Assembly: GCA_964448045.1 (NCBI GenBank)
Contig: CAYUVF010000014.1
Location: 13,297 to 77,296, forward strand
From: CAYUVF01 sp964448045
Lineage (GTDB): Bacteria; Bacteroidota; Rhodothermia; Rhodothermales; Salinibacteraceae
Direction: 5' to 3'
Length of the DNA stretch: 64,000 nucleotides
The notes beneath the pieces are model-generated. The model was given only the letters and a program-made list of their open reading frames with translations. It searched no databases and had not been told where the DNA came from. Below are positions 25,726-34,400 of this stretch, piece by piece. Each line of letters starts with the position of its first letter. Position 1 is the stretch's first letter. The position numbers and the translations under genes are program-made.

Positions 25726-26784
25726 TCATTCGCGCCCGCCGGAGGATTCGTCCTGCTGTCGCTGCTCGCGCCGGCGTTCGCGCATCCGCTCGCGGTATTC
25801 GTTGGCGGCGTTGACGTGCTCGCGGTGCGTCCGGCTGAAGGTGTGCCCGCCCTCGCCGTCGGCGACGAAGTAGAGGTAGTTGTGGGCCTCGGCGTGGACG
25901 ACCGCACGCAGCGACGATTTCGACGGGTTCGTGATGGGGCCGGGCGGCAGGCCGCGATAGGTATACGTGTTGTACGGATGGTCGAGGTTGTAGTCCTCGA
26001 ACAGGAGCCGCCGTTTGGCGCCCCCGCGCTGCAGGACGGCGTACTGGATGGTGGGATCGGCCTGCAGCGGCATGCCGATGTCGAGGCGGTTGAGGTACAC
26101 CCCGGCGATGCGTGGCTTCTCGCGGTCGAAGTAGGCTTCCCACTCGACGATGGCGGCGAGTGAAGCCACGTCGGGCTTGCTCAGGTCGAGGCTGTCGGCG
26201 GCGGGCGCGAGCGGGGCGTAGAAGCGATCGAACGCCTGCTTGGCGCGCCGGATGACGGTTTCGGGCGAGGCGCCCCAGTAGTGGGAGTACGTCTCGGGCA
26301 GCATGTAGCCGAACAGGTGCGTCGTGTCGGTATTCAGCGCGGCGGCGAGGGCGGTGTCGCGGAGAGCGGCGCGCACGTCGGCGGCGTCGAAGGCCATGTC
26401 GCGTGCCAGCACCGACGCCACCACCTCGGGCCGGGAGCCGGGCGGGATCGTCAGTTGGATGGGCGTCTGTAGGCCGCGGCGCAGCGCATCGAGCAGGTCG
26501 TAGTTGGATGCGCCGGCCTCGAAGCTATAATGGCCGGATTTGATCTGCCCGCCCCATCCGGTCGCGCGCCCGACCAGCACGAACGTCGTGCGGGAGGCGA
26601 GGATGCCGCGCTCGACCAGCGAATCGGCCACCGCGCCGAACGAGGCGTCTTCAGGAATCGTGACGCTGCGAGCCTCAGCGTATTCCGGCGTGTTCGGCCC
26701 GAAGATCATCCACGCGCCTGTGCCGCCCGCTGCGAGCAGCAGCGCGGCGCTGAGCGCCAGTACGATGCGAATGCGAACAGACAT
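25726..26784 (-). CDS. mltG: Endolytic transglycosylase MltG
   Basis: MltG cuts nascent peptidoglycan strands at the inner membrane. Starting at ATG 26784 gives a 352-residue protein with one N-terminal membrane segment (IVLALSAALLLAAGGTGAWM), then the LysM-like/YceG domain. The catalytic part is visible as AAIVEWEAYFDREKPRIAGV and YLNRLDIGMPLQADPTIQYA, followed by YNTYTYRGLPPGPITNP. The C-terminus is an acidic/basic tail. The open frame extends to 26868, but 26784 is the better start because its ATG shares one base with the tsaD stop (TGATG), a sign of translational coupling. Confidence 0.93.
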   Translation of the reverse strand: MSVRIRIVLALSAALLLAAGGTGAWMIFGPNTPEYAEARSVTIPEDASFGAVADSLVERGILASRTTFVLVGRATGWGGQIKSGHYSFEAGASNYDLLDALRRGLQTPIQLTIPPGSRPEVVASVLARDMAFDAADVRAALRDTALAAALNTDTTHLFGYMLPETYSHYWGASPETVIRRAKQAFDRFYAPLAPAADSLDLSKPDVASLAAIVEWEAYFDREKPRIAGVYLNRLDIGMPLQADPTIQYAVLQRGGAKRRLLFEDYNLDHPYNTYTYRGLPPGPITNPSKSSLRAVVHAEAHNYLYFVADGEGGHTFSRTHREHVNAANEYRERMRERRREQRQQDESSGGRE

Positions 26785-27821
26785 CAGGTGCGAGGGGGGG
26801 CGGATGCGTGAAGGTCGAGGCGCGGATCCACGTCGAGCGTGAGGTCGCTCTGATATCCGGCATGCCACTTGAGGTGCCCGGCCATGGCAATCATCGCGGC
26901 GTTGTCCATGCAGTAGGCGAGATCGGGCAGATACACCTTGAAGCCATCGGCCTCGCCCGCGGCGTGCGCAGCGTCGCGCAGGACACTGTTGGCCGAGACG
27001 CCGCCGGTAATCGCCACGTGGTCGACATCCGTTTCGGCGGCGGCGCGCCGGAGGGTGTGAATCAGCACGTCCACGATGGCTTGCTGCACCGCCGCGCAGA
27101 GGTCATCCAGATGATCGTCGAGGAAGGCGGTCCGCTCATCGTCCGAAAATTCGTTCAGGTAATACAACACCGAGGTTTTCAATCCGCTGAACGAAAAGTC
27201 GAAGTCGTCCAGCTCGGCGCGGGGGAAGTCGTGGAACGACGGATCGCCCTGCTGCGCATGCCGGTCGATGGCGGGCCCGCCGGGGTAGCCGAGGCCGAGG
27301 AGCTGCGCGATCTTATCGAACGCTTCGCCCGCGGCGTCGTCACGCGTTTGGCCCAGCACCGTGTGCTCGAATGCGGCCTCGACGAGCACGAGTTGCGTGT
27401 GCCCGCCCGATACGATGAGGCAGAGATACGGAAACGGCGGGGCAGGCGGCTCGATGTGGGGCGAGTAGATGTGCCCCTCCAGATGGTTCACGCCGATGAG
27501 CGGCACGCCCAGGCCCAGCGCCAGCGCCTTCGCGTAGCTGAGACCCACGAGCAGCGATCCGGCCAGACCGGGACCGTACGTTACGGCGATGGCGTCAATT
27601 GCGGAGAGGGTAACCTCGGCTTCATGGAGCGCGTCATCCACCACGGGCACGATGAGCCGCTGATGATCGCGCGAGGCCAGCTCGGGCACGACGCCGCCGT
27701 ATTCATCGTGAATCCGCTGTGAGGAAACGACGTTGGAGCGGAGCGCCCCGTTGGCCATCACCGCTGCCGCCGTGTCGTCGCACGAGCTTTCAATACCGAG
27801 GATCAGGGGAGATTCGGACAT
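26784..27821 (-). CDS. tsaD: tRNA N6-threonylcarbamoyladenosine synthase TsaD
   Basis: TsaD transfers the threonylcarbamoyl group to A37 of ANN-reading tRNAs, together with TsaB/TsaE. The 345-residue protein shows GIESSCDDTAAAV, the metal-binding NHLEGH (H113, H117), VSGGHTQLV, the GEAFDKIAQLLGLGYPGGP segment and the C-terminal ITGGVSANSVLRD and YCMDNAAMIA. All family motifs are present. It overlaps mltG by one base. Confidence 0.97.
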   Translation of the reverse strand: MSESPLILGIESSCDDTAAAVMANGALRSNVVSSQRIHDEYGGVVPELASRDHQRLIVPVVDDALHEAEVTLSAIDAIAVTYGPGLAGSLLVGLSYAKALALGLGVPLIGVNHLEGHIYSPHIEPPAPPFPYLCLIVSGGHTQLVLVEAAFEHTVLGQTRDDAAGEAFDKIAQLLGLGYPGGPAIDRHAQQGDPSFHDFPRAELDDFDFSFSGLKTSVLYYLNEFSDDERTAFLDDHLDDLCAAVQQAIVDVLIHTLRRAAAETDVDHVAITGGVSANSVLRDAAHAAGEADGFKVYLPDLAYCMDNAAMIAMAGHLKWHAGYQSDLTLDVDPRLDLHASAPPRT

Positions 27822-27991
27822 ACGGGATCAGAATACGGATCGAAACCAGTCAGCAAGAATGCCGATTGGCGGGCGGGAGTTTCAAAAGCACAGGCGCTTC
27901 GAAAAAACAGTGCGATAAAATGTAACTCAGCCGGTGCATCGTGAACAAATGAGCGGAAACCGGGTTAGTGAATAATCGCACCCCAATTGCC

Positions 27992-27999
27992 TACATTTG
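27992..27999 (+). promoter_or_regulatory. Candidate Bacteroidota-type -7 promoter element (TACATTTG)
   Basis: TACATTTG matches the TAnnTTTG -7 consensus of Bacteroidota primary sigma factor promoters and lies 33 bp before the chosen start of the small exported protein. A matching TTTG at the -33 position is not clear, so confidence is modest. Confidence 0.4.
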
Positions 28000-28031
28000 C
28001 ACCATTCCTGCGTTCAACAACAGGGTATCCT

Positions 28032-28562
28032 ATGCGCGCCACGCTATCGCTGCTTTGCCTGGTTTTTATGCTCAGTATGGCCCAGCCGGCCGAGGCACAA
28101 CTTCGCGAGAACGTACACGAACGCCGCGCACCCACGCAGCTGTACGCGTCGGATGCTGGCGTTGATCTGTTCAACAAGCTGTTCAGCGCAGATCATTTTC
28201 GGATGTCGCATTCCTACGAGATGTCATTTTCCTCGTTTGGAAATAACAGCAACTCGCTGGGCATGTACACGAACACCATGATGTGGCAGTTCAACGAACA
28301 GTTGGCTGCGCGGGTGGATGTGAGTCTCGCGCACTCGCCCTTTGGCGGCAACGGATTCTCGCAAGATCAGAACGCGCGGGTCTTCCTCCGTAACGCGGAG
28401 GTGGCCTACCGCCCGACGGAAAACATGCAGATTCGCTTCCAGATGCGTCAGAGCCCCTACGGCCGCTACATGGGCCCCTACGGTTACAACCGATACCAAC
28501 CGGTCAACGCCTTCGGGGCCATGGGCCAACACGACCTGTTCTGGAATGACCGGTCGCGGTAG
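28032..28562 (+). CDS. Exported protein of unknown function, Met/Tyr/Gly-rich
   Basis: ATG 28032 is chosen because it starts a good signal peptide (LSLLCLVFMLSMAQPAEA, cleavage before QLRE); the frame also opens at 27987. The mature protein (about 155 residues) includes HSYEMSFSSFGNNSNSLGMY and MMWQFNEQLAARVDVSLAHSP, an alternating pattern like a short outer-membrane beta-strand set. It ends with a Tyr/Gly/Arg-rich stretch (SPYGRYMGPYGYNRY). I do not recognise a family. It is upstream of the LytR_C/rsfS genes on the same strand. Confidence 0.75.
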   Translation: MRATLSLLCLVFMLSMAQPAEAQLRENVHERRAPTQLYASDAGVDLFNKLFSADHFRMSHSYEMSFSSFGNNSNSLGMYTNTMMWQFNEQLAARVDVSLAHSPFGGNGFSQDQNARVFLRNAEVAYRPTENMQIRFQMRQSPYGRYMGPYGYNRYQPVNAFGAMGQHDLFWNDRSR

Positions 28563-28667
28563 TGGCTCGCCCCGTAGCGAGGCACTGGCGCGGCACGTCC
28601 CGGCGGCGTGTCGCGCTTTTTCGTTCGACGCCCCGATGAACCGACCCAGACCCTTTGCGCCGAGTTC

Positions 28668-29114
28668 ATGGCAAATCGCGTAACCAACGGGCTGCTCAAC
28701 GTGGCCCTCGTCGTGTTGGGGCTTGCCGTGATGGTTCTCCTGTACGCGCTCGTGACCCGCAGCGTTGGTACCCGCACCGATCCGGTGCGAGCGGGCAATC
28801 CGGGGCAGCTGGTGGGCAAGATCATCCAGGTCGAGGTGCGCAATGGGTGTGGGGTCGATCACCTCGCCGCGCAGACGACCGAGTTCTTGCGCGACCGCGG
28901 CTTCGATGTCGTAGAAGTGGGCGATCATACCTCGTTCGATCAGCAGCAATCCGTTGTCATCGACCGGGTGGGCGACCTCGAATCGGCCCGGCGGATCGCC
29001 GCTGCGCTGGATATTCCGGAGGATCGTGTCATACAAGACATCCGTACGGACTACTACCTTGATGCCTCGGTGATTATCGGACACGACTACAAAACCTTAG
29101 AACCGTTTGACTGA
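28668..29114 (+). CDS. LytR C-terminal-domain membrane protein
   Basis: Starting at ATG 28668 the protein has 148 residues: one N-terminal membrane segment (LLNVALVVLGLAVMVLLYAL), then a LytR_C domain recognisable from IIQVEVRNGCGVDHLAAQTT, EFLRDRGFDVVEVG, SVVIDRVGDLESARRIAAAL and DASVIIGHDY. LytR_C stand-alone proteins commonly lie next to rsfS in Bacteroidota, as here. The role of the domain is not well established. The frame opens at 28608, but that stretch lacks family character. Confidence 0.82.
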   Translation: MANRVTNGLLNVALVVLGLAVMVLLYALVTRSVGTRTDPVRAGNPGQLVGKIIQVEVRNGCGVDHLAAQTTEFLRDRGFDVVEVGDHTSFDQQQSVVIDRVGDLESARRIAAALDIPEDRVIQDIRTDYYLDASVIIGHDYKTLEPFD

Positions 29115-29175
29115 CGTGCCGCGCACGTCGTTTTTCCTTCGCTACCACCTGTTTCGAACCGACTGCATTGCTTAT

Positions 29176-29655
29176 ATGACCGAAGAGACGTCGTCCGCGC
29201 GTCGTACCAACCCGGTTACGCGCAAGCGCACGCCCCCGAACCCCGCCCACCGGCTCGCCGCCCTGGCCGTCGACGCCGCTATGGAGAAGAAGGCCGAGAA
29301 CGTATCGGTGTTGGATCTGCGGGGCATCAGCGGCGTGGCCGATTATTTCGTGCTGGCTACCGGCAGCTCCGATCTGCAGATCCGGGCGATCGCGAACGCC
29401 ATCCAGGATGAGATTGAGGAGACCTGCGATGAGCGCCCCTGGCACAAAGAAGGGCTGGAGCATCTGAAGTGGGTGCTGCTCGATTACGTCGATGTCGTGG
29501 TGCACATCTTCACGCGCGAGAAGCGCGAGCACTACGGCCTGGAGCGGCTCTGGGGCGAAGCCGAGGTCGAATCGGTGCCCGAGGACGGTGACTCCGAAGA
29601 TGTGCCGTTCTTGCAAGAGACCGCCTCTCCCGCCCGGCAGACCGGCAGCACTTGA
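29176..29655 (+). CDS. rsfS: Ribosome silencing factor RsfS
   Basis: RsfS (Iojap family) binds ribosomal protein uL14 and blocks subunit joining during starvation. From ATG 29176 the protein has 159 residues. Its core, ALAVDAAMEKKAENVSVLDL, then GISGVADYFVLATGSSDLQI and WVLLDYVDVVVHIFTREKRE followed by YGLERLWGEAE, contains all the conserved signatures. The C-terminal acidic extension (EDGDSEDVPF) is beyond the usual length. The frame opens at 29107 with TTG, but that start is not supported. It follows the LytR_C gene. Confidence 0.94.
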   Translation: MTEETSSARRTNPVTRKRTPPNPAHRLAALAVDAAMEKKAENVSVLDLRGISGVADYFVLATGSSDLQIRAIANAIQDEIEETCDERPWHKEGLEHLKWVLLDYVDVVVHIFTREKREHYGLERLWGEAEVESVPEDGDSEDVPFLQETASPARQTGST

Positions 29656-29706
29656 CCGCGTCCGCATCTCTTTTCCTCGCCTCCCTACACACACATCACC
29701 CACAGG

Positions 29707-30078
29707 ATGTCCCGACTTTTTCTGGCTATTGGAGCGGCCGCTGCTGGGGTGGCGGTAGCGGCCGGTGCCTTTGGTGCCCACGGCCTCGAAGGGCGCGTCA
29801 CGCCCGATCGCATTGACACGTTCGAGACAGGCGTAGCATATCAGATGTACCACGCTCTGGCGCTGCTCTTCGTGAGCTGGGCGACGGCGCACTGGGGGCA
29901 TCCGCTCATCGACTGGGCGGGCTACTGCTTTATCGCGGGCATGGTCATCTTCTCCGGCAGCCTCTACGTGCTCGTACTGACGGATACGGGTTGGCTCGGC
30001 GCCATCACGCCGCTCGGCGGGGTCGCGTTCATCGTGGGGTGGAGCCTGCTGCTCTGGGGCGTATTGCAGGCCGGATGA
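29707..30078 (+). CDS. DUF423 family inner membrane protein
   Basis: The 123-residue protein has four hydrophobic segments and the DUF423 hallmarks GAFGAHGLEGRVTPDRIDTF, ETGVAYQMYHALALL, GYCFIAGMVIFSGSLY and AITPLGGVAFIVGWSLL. These small membrane proteins are widespread and of unknown function. The start is an ATG with SRLFLAIGAAAAGVAVAAG forming the first helix. Confidence 0.92.
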   Translation: MSRLFLAIGAAAAGVAVAAGAFGAHGLEGRVTPDRIDTFETGVAYQMYHALALLFVSWATAHWGHPLIDWAGYCFIAGMVIFSGSLYVLVLTDTGWLGAITPLGGVAFIVGWSLLLWGVLQAG

Positions 30079-30084
30079 CCCGCG

Positions 30085-30444
30085 CTACACCATTTCGTCT
30101 TCCTCGAACAGAAGCGTGAAGCTGGGGAGCAGGTTGTGCTCTTCGGCCAGTTGCAGCAGCGCCGCCGCGGCGACCTCGGGCACGTCGTAGCTGCTGTGAC
30201 CGGTGCTGTCGATGGCGAGCGCATAGGCCACATCCGAGTCGTCATCCAGCTCCACGTCGTCTTCCCAGTCGGTCGCCTCTTCAATGAGGAAGTGGCCCTC
30301 CTCCGGCAAGAATGAGATCAGGTAGCGCTCCTTTCGGGCGTCGTAGTCGATCAGGCTGAGGGTGCCTACCGCGCCCGTTTCGTAGTCGTAGAAGAGCGAT
30401 TCGGCGATGAGGCGGTGCGTGAAGTTCTTCAGATCGAAGTCCAT
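30085..30444 (-). CDS. Acidic conserved hypothetical protein
   Basis: The 119-residue product is strongly acidic (DDVELDDDSDV near residue 62-72) with no signal peptide or membrane segment. It shows MDFDLKNFTHRLIAESLFYD and PEVAAAALLQLAEEHNL. The surrounding acidic bias fits a halophile-like proteome. It is 42 bp downstream of lipB on the same strand and probably co-transcribed. I do not recognise a family. Confidence 0.7.
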   Translation of the reverse strand: MDFDLKNFTHRLIAESLFYDYETGAVGTLSLIDYDARKERYLISFLPEEGHFLIEEATDWEDDVELDDDSDVAYALAIDSTGHSSYDVPEVAAAALLQLAEEHNLLPSFTLLFEEDEMV

Positions 30445-30486
30445 GGCGGAAGAGGGGATGGGATGAGCGAGAGTGCGGCGCGTGAA

Positions 30487-31248
30487 TCAGGCGGGGGCTT
30501 CGGGAGCGGAGGCGACAACCTCATTGAGGACGGTGTGGGCCTCATCGCCCTCGAGCACCGATACGTCGGCGTCGAACAGCGCGCCCATGTGGCGGATGAC
30601 GTGGCGTCGCACTTCGGTTTCGTCCACGGGTGCGCCCAACTCCTGTTGCAGGGAGGTTACGCCGCGGTCGTCGATGCCGCAGGGGATGATGTGGCCGAAA
30701 TAGTCGAGGTCGGTGTTCAGGTTAAAGGCAAAGCCGTGCATGGTCACCCATCGGCTGCAGCGCACGCCCATCGCGCAGATCTTGCGTTCGGGGCCGCGGG
30801 CGTCGGGGCCAATCCAAGTGCCCGTGCGGCCGTCGACGCGCGATCCGTCCAGCCCATATACGGCACAGGTGCGGATGATGGCTTCTTCGAGCGTGCGCAG
30901 GTAGCGGCCCAGATCGGTGAAGAAGCGGTCGAGGTCGAAGATCGGGTATCCGACGAGCTGCCCGGGGCCGTGGTACGTGATGTCGCCGCCGCGGTCGATC
31001 CGAAAAAACGAGGCCCCACGCTGGGCGAGGGCGTCTTCGGAGAGCAGCAGGTTCTCGGGGTCGCCGCTTTTGCCGAGTGTGTACACCGGCGGATGCTCCA
31101 CCAGCAGCAGCACATGCGGCAGCGACTCGGGCGGCGACTGGCGCTTGGCCGCGATCAAGCGATCCTGCAGGCGCTGCTGCAACTCCCACGTCGGTTTGTA
31201 GTCCACGCGGCCCAGGTGGCAGGCCACGATGTGCTGGCGATCCGGCAT
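30487..31248 (-). CDS. lipB: Octanoyltransferase LipB
   Basis: LipB moves octanoate from ACP to the lipoyl domains of 2-oxoacid dehydrogenases. The 253-residue protein has RGGDITYHGPGQLVGYPI, the catalytic Lys (K156 in PERKICAMGVR) and the catalytic Cys (C190 in GHIIPCGI), with HGFAFNLNTDL between. All catalytic elements are present. Its promoter must be in the 31249-31453 gap, which also contains a REP-like palindrome. Confidence 0.96.
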   Translation of the reverse strand: MPDRQHIVACHLGRVDYKPTWELQQRLQDRLIAAKRQSPPESLPHVLLLVEHPPVYTLGKSGDPENLLLSEDALAQRGASFFRIDRGGDITYHGPGQLVGYPIFDLDRFFTDLGRYLRTLEEAIIRTCAVYGLDGSRVDGRTGTWIGPDARGPERKICAMGVRCSRWVTMHGFAFNLNTDLDYFGHIIPCGIDDRGVTSLQQELGAPVDETEVRRHVIRHMGALFDADVSVLEGDEAHTVLNEVVASAPEAPA

Positions 31249-31367
31249 CCGGGAAGCGAGGCGTGATGAGCGAAAAAGTCCGCTCGTTTTACCCGGTCCC
31301 CGCCGGGAGAGTTCGCGCCTTATACGGAATCCAATTCACAATATCGGGGTCGTCCTCTACGCCACGG

Positions 31368-31396
31368 GTAGAGACGCGCCGCCGGAGCGTCTCTAC
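31368..31396. repeat. REP-like palindrome GTAGAGACGC-9-GCGTCTCTAC
   Basis: A perfect 10-bp inverted repeat with a 9-base loop lies between lipB and the end of sprA, in the 31249-31453 gap. Flanking it, ACGGAATCC occurs at both sides (31324-31332 and 31404-31412), giving a larger unit. GTAGAGACG/CGTCTCTAC palindromes are known as abundant dispersed repeats in several bacterial groups, from general knowledge. It may also serve as a terminator, but it has no T-run. Confidence 0.75.
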
Positions 31397-31453
31397 GGCA
31401 TAAACGGAATCCTTCTCCGCGAAGTATGGGGGCGTCATGAGATGGGATGAGTA

Positions 31454-34400
31454 TTACTGGCCCGAGACGTTGACCTGGACGAAGAAGCCGCCCGACACAT
31501 TAGTGAACGAGGGCCGCCGGCTGTTTTCGCTGTTGAACTGCTCGTAGTTCAACTGAAAATCAGCCGAGACCCGGTCGCTGAACTGGTATGATATTTTGGG
31601 CTGGACGGTGAGGCGCGTCGTCTCGGTAACGGGTGTCACGTTGTCGCCCTGAAGTGCCTCGGCCGGGTCGAAGGCGTCGTCGCCCGCGGCCGCGACGAGG
31701 GCCCGGCGCATCGAGTAGCGCTTCTCATCGTTGACGGCACGGGAGACCGTCAGATTAAAGCTGATCCGGTTGTTGAGGCGCCCAACTGGCAGGAGCGGGA
31801 TGTTCAGACCCGTCTTCCGGAAACTGGCCGAGAAGCTTAGCTCATTGGTCTTGTTTTCGCTGACCTCGAAGTTCGTCGTGCTCAGCATGTACGAGTTACT
31901 GCGGTTCCACGAAAGGTTCGTCTGTAGGTTGCCGAGCCACGAAATATCGATTCCAATGAAGGGCTGATAGCGCTCATTTACCCGCAGCGTGCCAACCTCA
32001 AAATCGGGTCGGGCAAACTCAATCTGCCGGTTGCCGAGCCGGAAGCTGTCGAGCGAGTCGCCCGTAACCGAGCGGTACGAGGCGTTGTAATCGGCCGTGT
32101 AGCCGTGGCGCACGGTGACGCTGCGCGTGACGCTGCGCAGAAGCGGCCACGAGGAGAGCCCCGAGTAGTTCACGTTCCAGCCCGGCAGCGGGATCGGCAG
32201 CAGGCCCAGCTTGCCCACCGTGCCGAGGCCGCCGGCATACGTTGCCCGAAAGTCCTGCGACACGCTCTCGTTCGTGAGTACCACGCTCCCGTCGCCGTTT
32301 TCATCGCCGATGGTGTTCTGCCCCTCGACGATGTCGCCGCGCAGCGTCTCCAATTGGCTCTTGAACATCTCCAGGTACGAGGCCCCAAAGGCCCACACCG
32401 AGGCCGCATTGGTGCCCTCTTCGGTGCGGAAGGTGTCGAAACCGCCGTTTTCGGTAGGGCGGAAGGTGATGCTTTGGCCGCTGCTCCAGTCGGCATTCCA
32501 GTTCAGGCCGATGCGAAAGGCGGAGCTCGGCGTAAGCGTGGTGCGCGCCTGCAGCTGGTTGGTGCCCGAGAGCGCATCGGTGGCGAGACGGCTCGTGGAG
32601 AGCAGTCGCTGGTCCGCGCCGATTCGCCGGTCCAGCCCAAACCGGTAGCCGATCGACGGGCCGTTGCCCTGGAACGCATCCAGCAGGCTGTAATCCACGG
32701 CGACGCTACTGGAATCGTCGGGGAGGCGGCCCACGTTGTTCGACTGGGCCGTGCGCCCGCCCGTGTACGTCACCGAGAAGTCGCGGATGCCAGTGAACGT
32801 CAGCGCCACGCGGCGCAGGAGGTTCAGCGGATTGGGCAGCGGCAGATCGCTGAAGGAGAGCCCGCCGTCCTCATCATCCGAGGCGTCGTCGCCATTTTCG
32901 CTGTCGCCTTCGTCATCGGGCGGCGGGCGCCGGCGCCGGTCGCCACTGGAGCCGCCGTCGTTCTGCTGCTCCTCCAGCTTGCGGTAAAAGCCAAACTTCC
33001 GCCAAAACTGCTGCGGGTGGAAGGTGACGCCGCTGCGGATGTCGACCTGATTGCGGACCGTCGCGCCGGTGCCGCGCCCGAGCGCGCCGTTCTCCCAGCG
33101 GAACGTGGAGCGGTACACCACATCCTGCAGGTCGATCCAGTTGAAGGTCTCGCCGCTCAGAACGGACGGGCGCAGCGTGCCAGTGAAGCGCTGCTCGTAG
33201 TTGTTGGTGCGGGGCGAGCGGTTGCCCCGGAGCAGGTCGCTAAATACCTGGTCTTCGGCACGCATGCGGAGGCGCTCCTCGGTAAACCACGCCTCGCCGC
33301 TGGCGTCGGGGTCGAGCCCGGTTTCCTCAAAGAAGGCATCCGTCAGCTCCACGTTGGTGAAGGTTTGCCCGTCGCGCGTGATGACGTTGAGCAGCGTATC
33401 GGCCCCGGCCGAGTTGAGGCTCTGGTTCGTGTTCGTGTCGAACGTCAGGTTGAGGAAGTTGAACGGATTGTACTGGATGCTGAAGGTGCGCCGGTGGCTG
33501 AAGGACTGCTGCTCGCGGAACGGGTTGGCAACGCGGTCGGGCAAGAGCGTCGATTCCGAGGCGCGCAGCGCGTTCGAGCGCCGCTGTCGCTGGTTGAACT
33601 GGCGGTTGGCGCTGCCGGAGAAGTTGATCGACTGGGGTGCGTAGTTAAACTGCAAGTCGCCCAGCCTGCCGATGACGGGCACGTCGCCCAGGAACCAGAA
33701 GGGCCGGACGGTGTGCGGCTGGTCGATCGTCAGCCGGTAGCTGAGCGTGCTCGACCAGCGCCACGAGTCGTTCACCTGCTGTGACGGATTGCGGGCATTC
33801 GTGCGGGCAAACGAGTAGTTGAGAGAGAGGCCGTCGAGCGTGTTGCGCAGCAGCCACGAGTCGGAGCCCTGCTTTTGGATGCGGGTGGTAAACGACTGGG
33901 TCATGCTACGCGTCTCCGCTGCACGGATCGTCGCCGCCTTGAGGCTGTCGCGCTCCTGCGGCGTGAGGTCGGAGCGGGCGTCGATCTGGTCGGTCACTTC
34001 ACTGAGGCGCACGTCGCCCCGGCTCGGCGCGAAGCGCGGCGTGGTCGTATTCGATTGCAGCTGCATCGAGACGGGAATCTGCCACCCGTAGCGCTCGGGC
34101 AGCAGCTGATCGGCATTGAGGTCGGCCGTCATGCTCCAGTTGAGGGTGTTCTGCTGCTCGCGCTCGCTCAGCGTGCTCGACAGCGCGCCGAAGCCATCGG
34201 TGCGGCGTTGGAAGCTGCCCTGCACGCGCCCGAGGTCGGCCAGCTTGACCTCGGCGTTGGCGACGGCGGCCCATCCGTTCTCCTCGTCGTAGCCGGAGAC
34301 GCGCAGCTCGTTCACCCACATCGTGACGTTGCCAAGCACGTTCGCCGGGTTCAGGCCTTCATCCGGATCGTCCGGGTTGCGGATGCCGATGACAACGGTG

